From: Parachlamydiaceae bacterium
GTDB taxonomy: Bacteria > Chlamydiota > Chlamydiia > Chlamydiales > Parachlamydiaceae
Length of the DNA: 6,552 bases
Assembly (NCBI GenBank): GCA_013698165.1
Contig: JACCVN010000067.1
Span: 1-6,552, forward strand
Direction: 5' to 3'
The notes beneath the pieces were generated by a model. It had not been told where the DNA came from and made no database searches. It saw only the letters and a list, made by a program, of their open reading frames with translations. Shown one piece after another: positions 6,366 to 6,552 of the stretch; position 1 is the first letter of the stretch; the number at the start of each line of letters is the position of its first letter. The position numbers were made by a program, and so were the translations under genes.

Positions 6366-6395
6366 TGGCTTACGACTTATCATTACCTCCCTCTT

Positions 6396-6552
6396 TCAAG
6401 GCAATCTAACCCCTTTATAAACGAACGTCTCCGATCCTTCAGCCAAAAAAGAAGAAACCGGTGGCTTTTCCAAAAAGTGGGCAAAAGCTGGTCCATAACA
6501 GCTTTTCATATCGACAGCAACGTCACATCGATCAGCCTTCCATGTGCGCCAT
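6396..6552 (-). CDS. C-terminal end of an unrecognised protein (cut by window edge)
   Basis: A minus-strand frame is open from the right edge for 51 codons to TGA at 6398-6396. It begins WRTWKADRCDVAVD and contains SCYGPAFAHFLEKPPVSS and a closing segment LAEGSETFVYKGVRLP. The residue mix, the Pro-Pro pair and the compact ending look like a genuine protein C-terminus rather than a random frame, and the other two minus-strand frames here are interrupted early. The text vaguely recalls C-termini of YqjF-like (DUF2071) proteins, but this is a weak memory and should not be used as a name. No start codon is inside the window. It points the same way as glpD, 139 bases upstream. That gap holds candidate promoters, so the two genes need not form an operon. 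Confidence 0.7.
   Translation of the reverse strand, partial: WRTWKADRCDVAVDMKSCYGPAFAHFLEKPPVSSFLAEGSETFVYKGVRLP

Noticed and set aside
1..6552. CRISPR array, insertion sequence or defence island
   Set aside because: No spaced direct repeats, no transposase text and no nuclease or toxin-antitoxin pair is visible; nearly all the sequence is accounted for by intact housekeeping genes.

Overview
The window looks like chromosomal DNA from a member of the Chlamydiota, most likely an environmental lineage (Parachlamydia/Waddlia-like) rather than a Chlamydia sensu stricto. This is inferred from memory of protein sequences, not from a search. The AccA fragment opens with MELLPHEKQ, an N-terminus I associate with chlamydial AccA. 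The small HU/IHF protein closely resembles chlamydial IhfA. The accA / unknown-or-YkuD / ihfA order resembles the chlamydial neighbourhood. The genes are moderately AT-rich and all full-length genes are intact.

Left block (1-3150, all minus strand): tyrS, ihfA, a membrane-anchored L,D-transpeptidase (YkuD) gene and accA (5' part only) run head to tail with gaps of 18, 19 and 13 bases. They look like one transcription unit, driven from a promoter (TTGACA, 18 bases, CAGAAT) upstream of tyrS. The block joins tRNA charging, nucleoid architecture, peptidoglycan cross-linking and the first step of fatty-acid synthesis. This reads as housekeeping co-expression, not one pathway.

Middle (3151-4510): a 142-base divergent intergenic region separates tyrS from a plus-strand aromatic amino acid transporter of the TyrP family. 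A tyrosine importer back to back with the tyrosine-charging enzyme makes functional sense in an amino-acid-scavenging intracellular bacterium. A hairpin overlaps the transporter's stop codon.

Convergent gap (4511-4696): it contains a GC-rich stretch of about 100 bases (roughly 56% by hand count) that can fold into three consecutive hairpins. It matches no RNA family I know and is the least explained piece of the window.

Right block (4697-6552, minus strand): a complete FAD-dependent glycerol-3-phosphate dehydrogenase (glpD) with its own candidate promoter, preceded by the last 51 codons of an unrecognised gene that enters from the right edge.

No tRNA, rRNA, CRISPR array, intact insertion sequence or evident novel defence or mobile system is visible. 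Most of the window is ordinary core genome. The intergenic structured element and the variant catalytic motif of the transpeptidase are the points most worth a second look.
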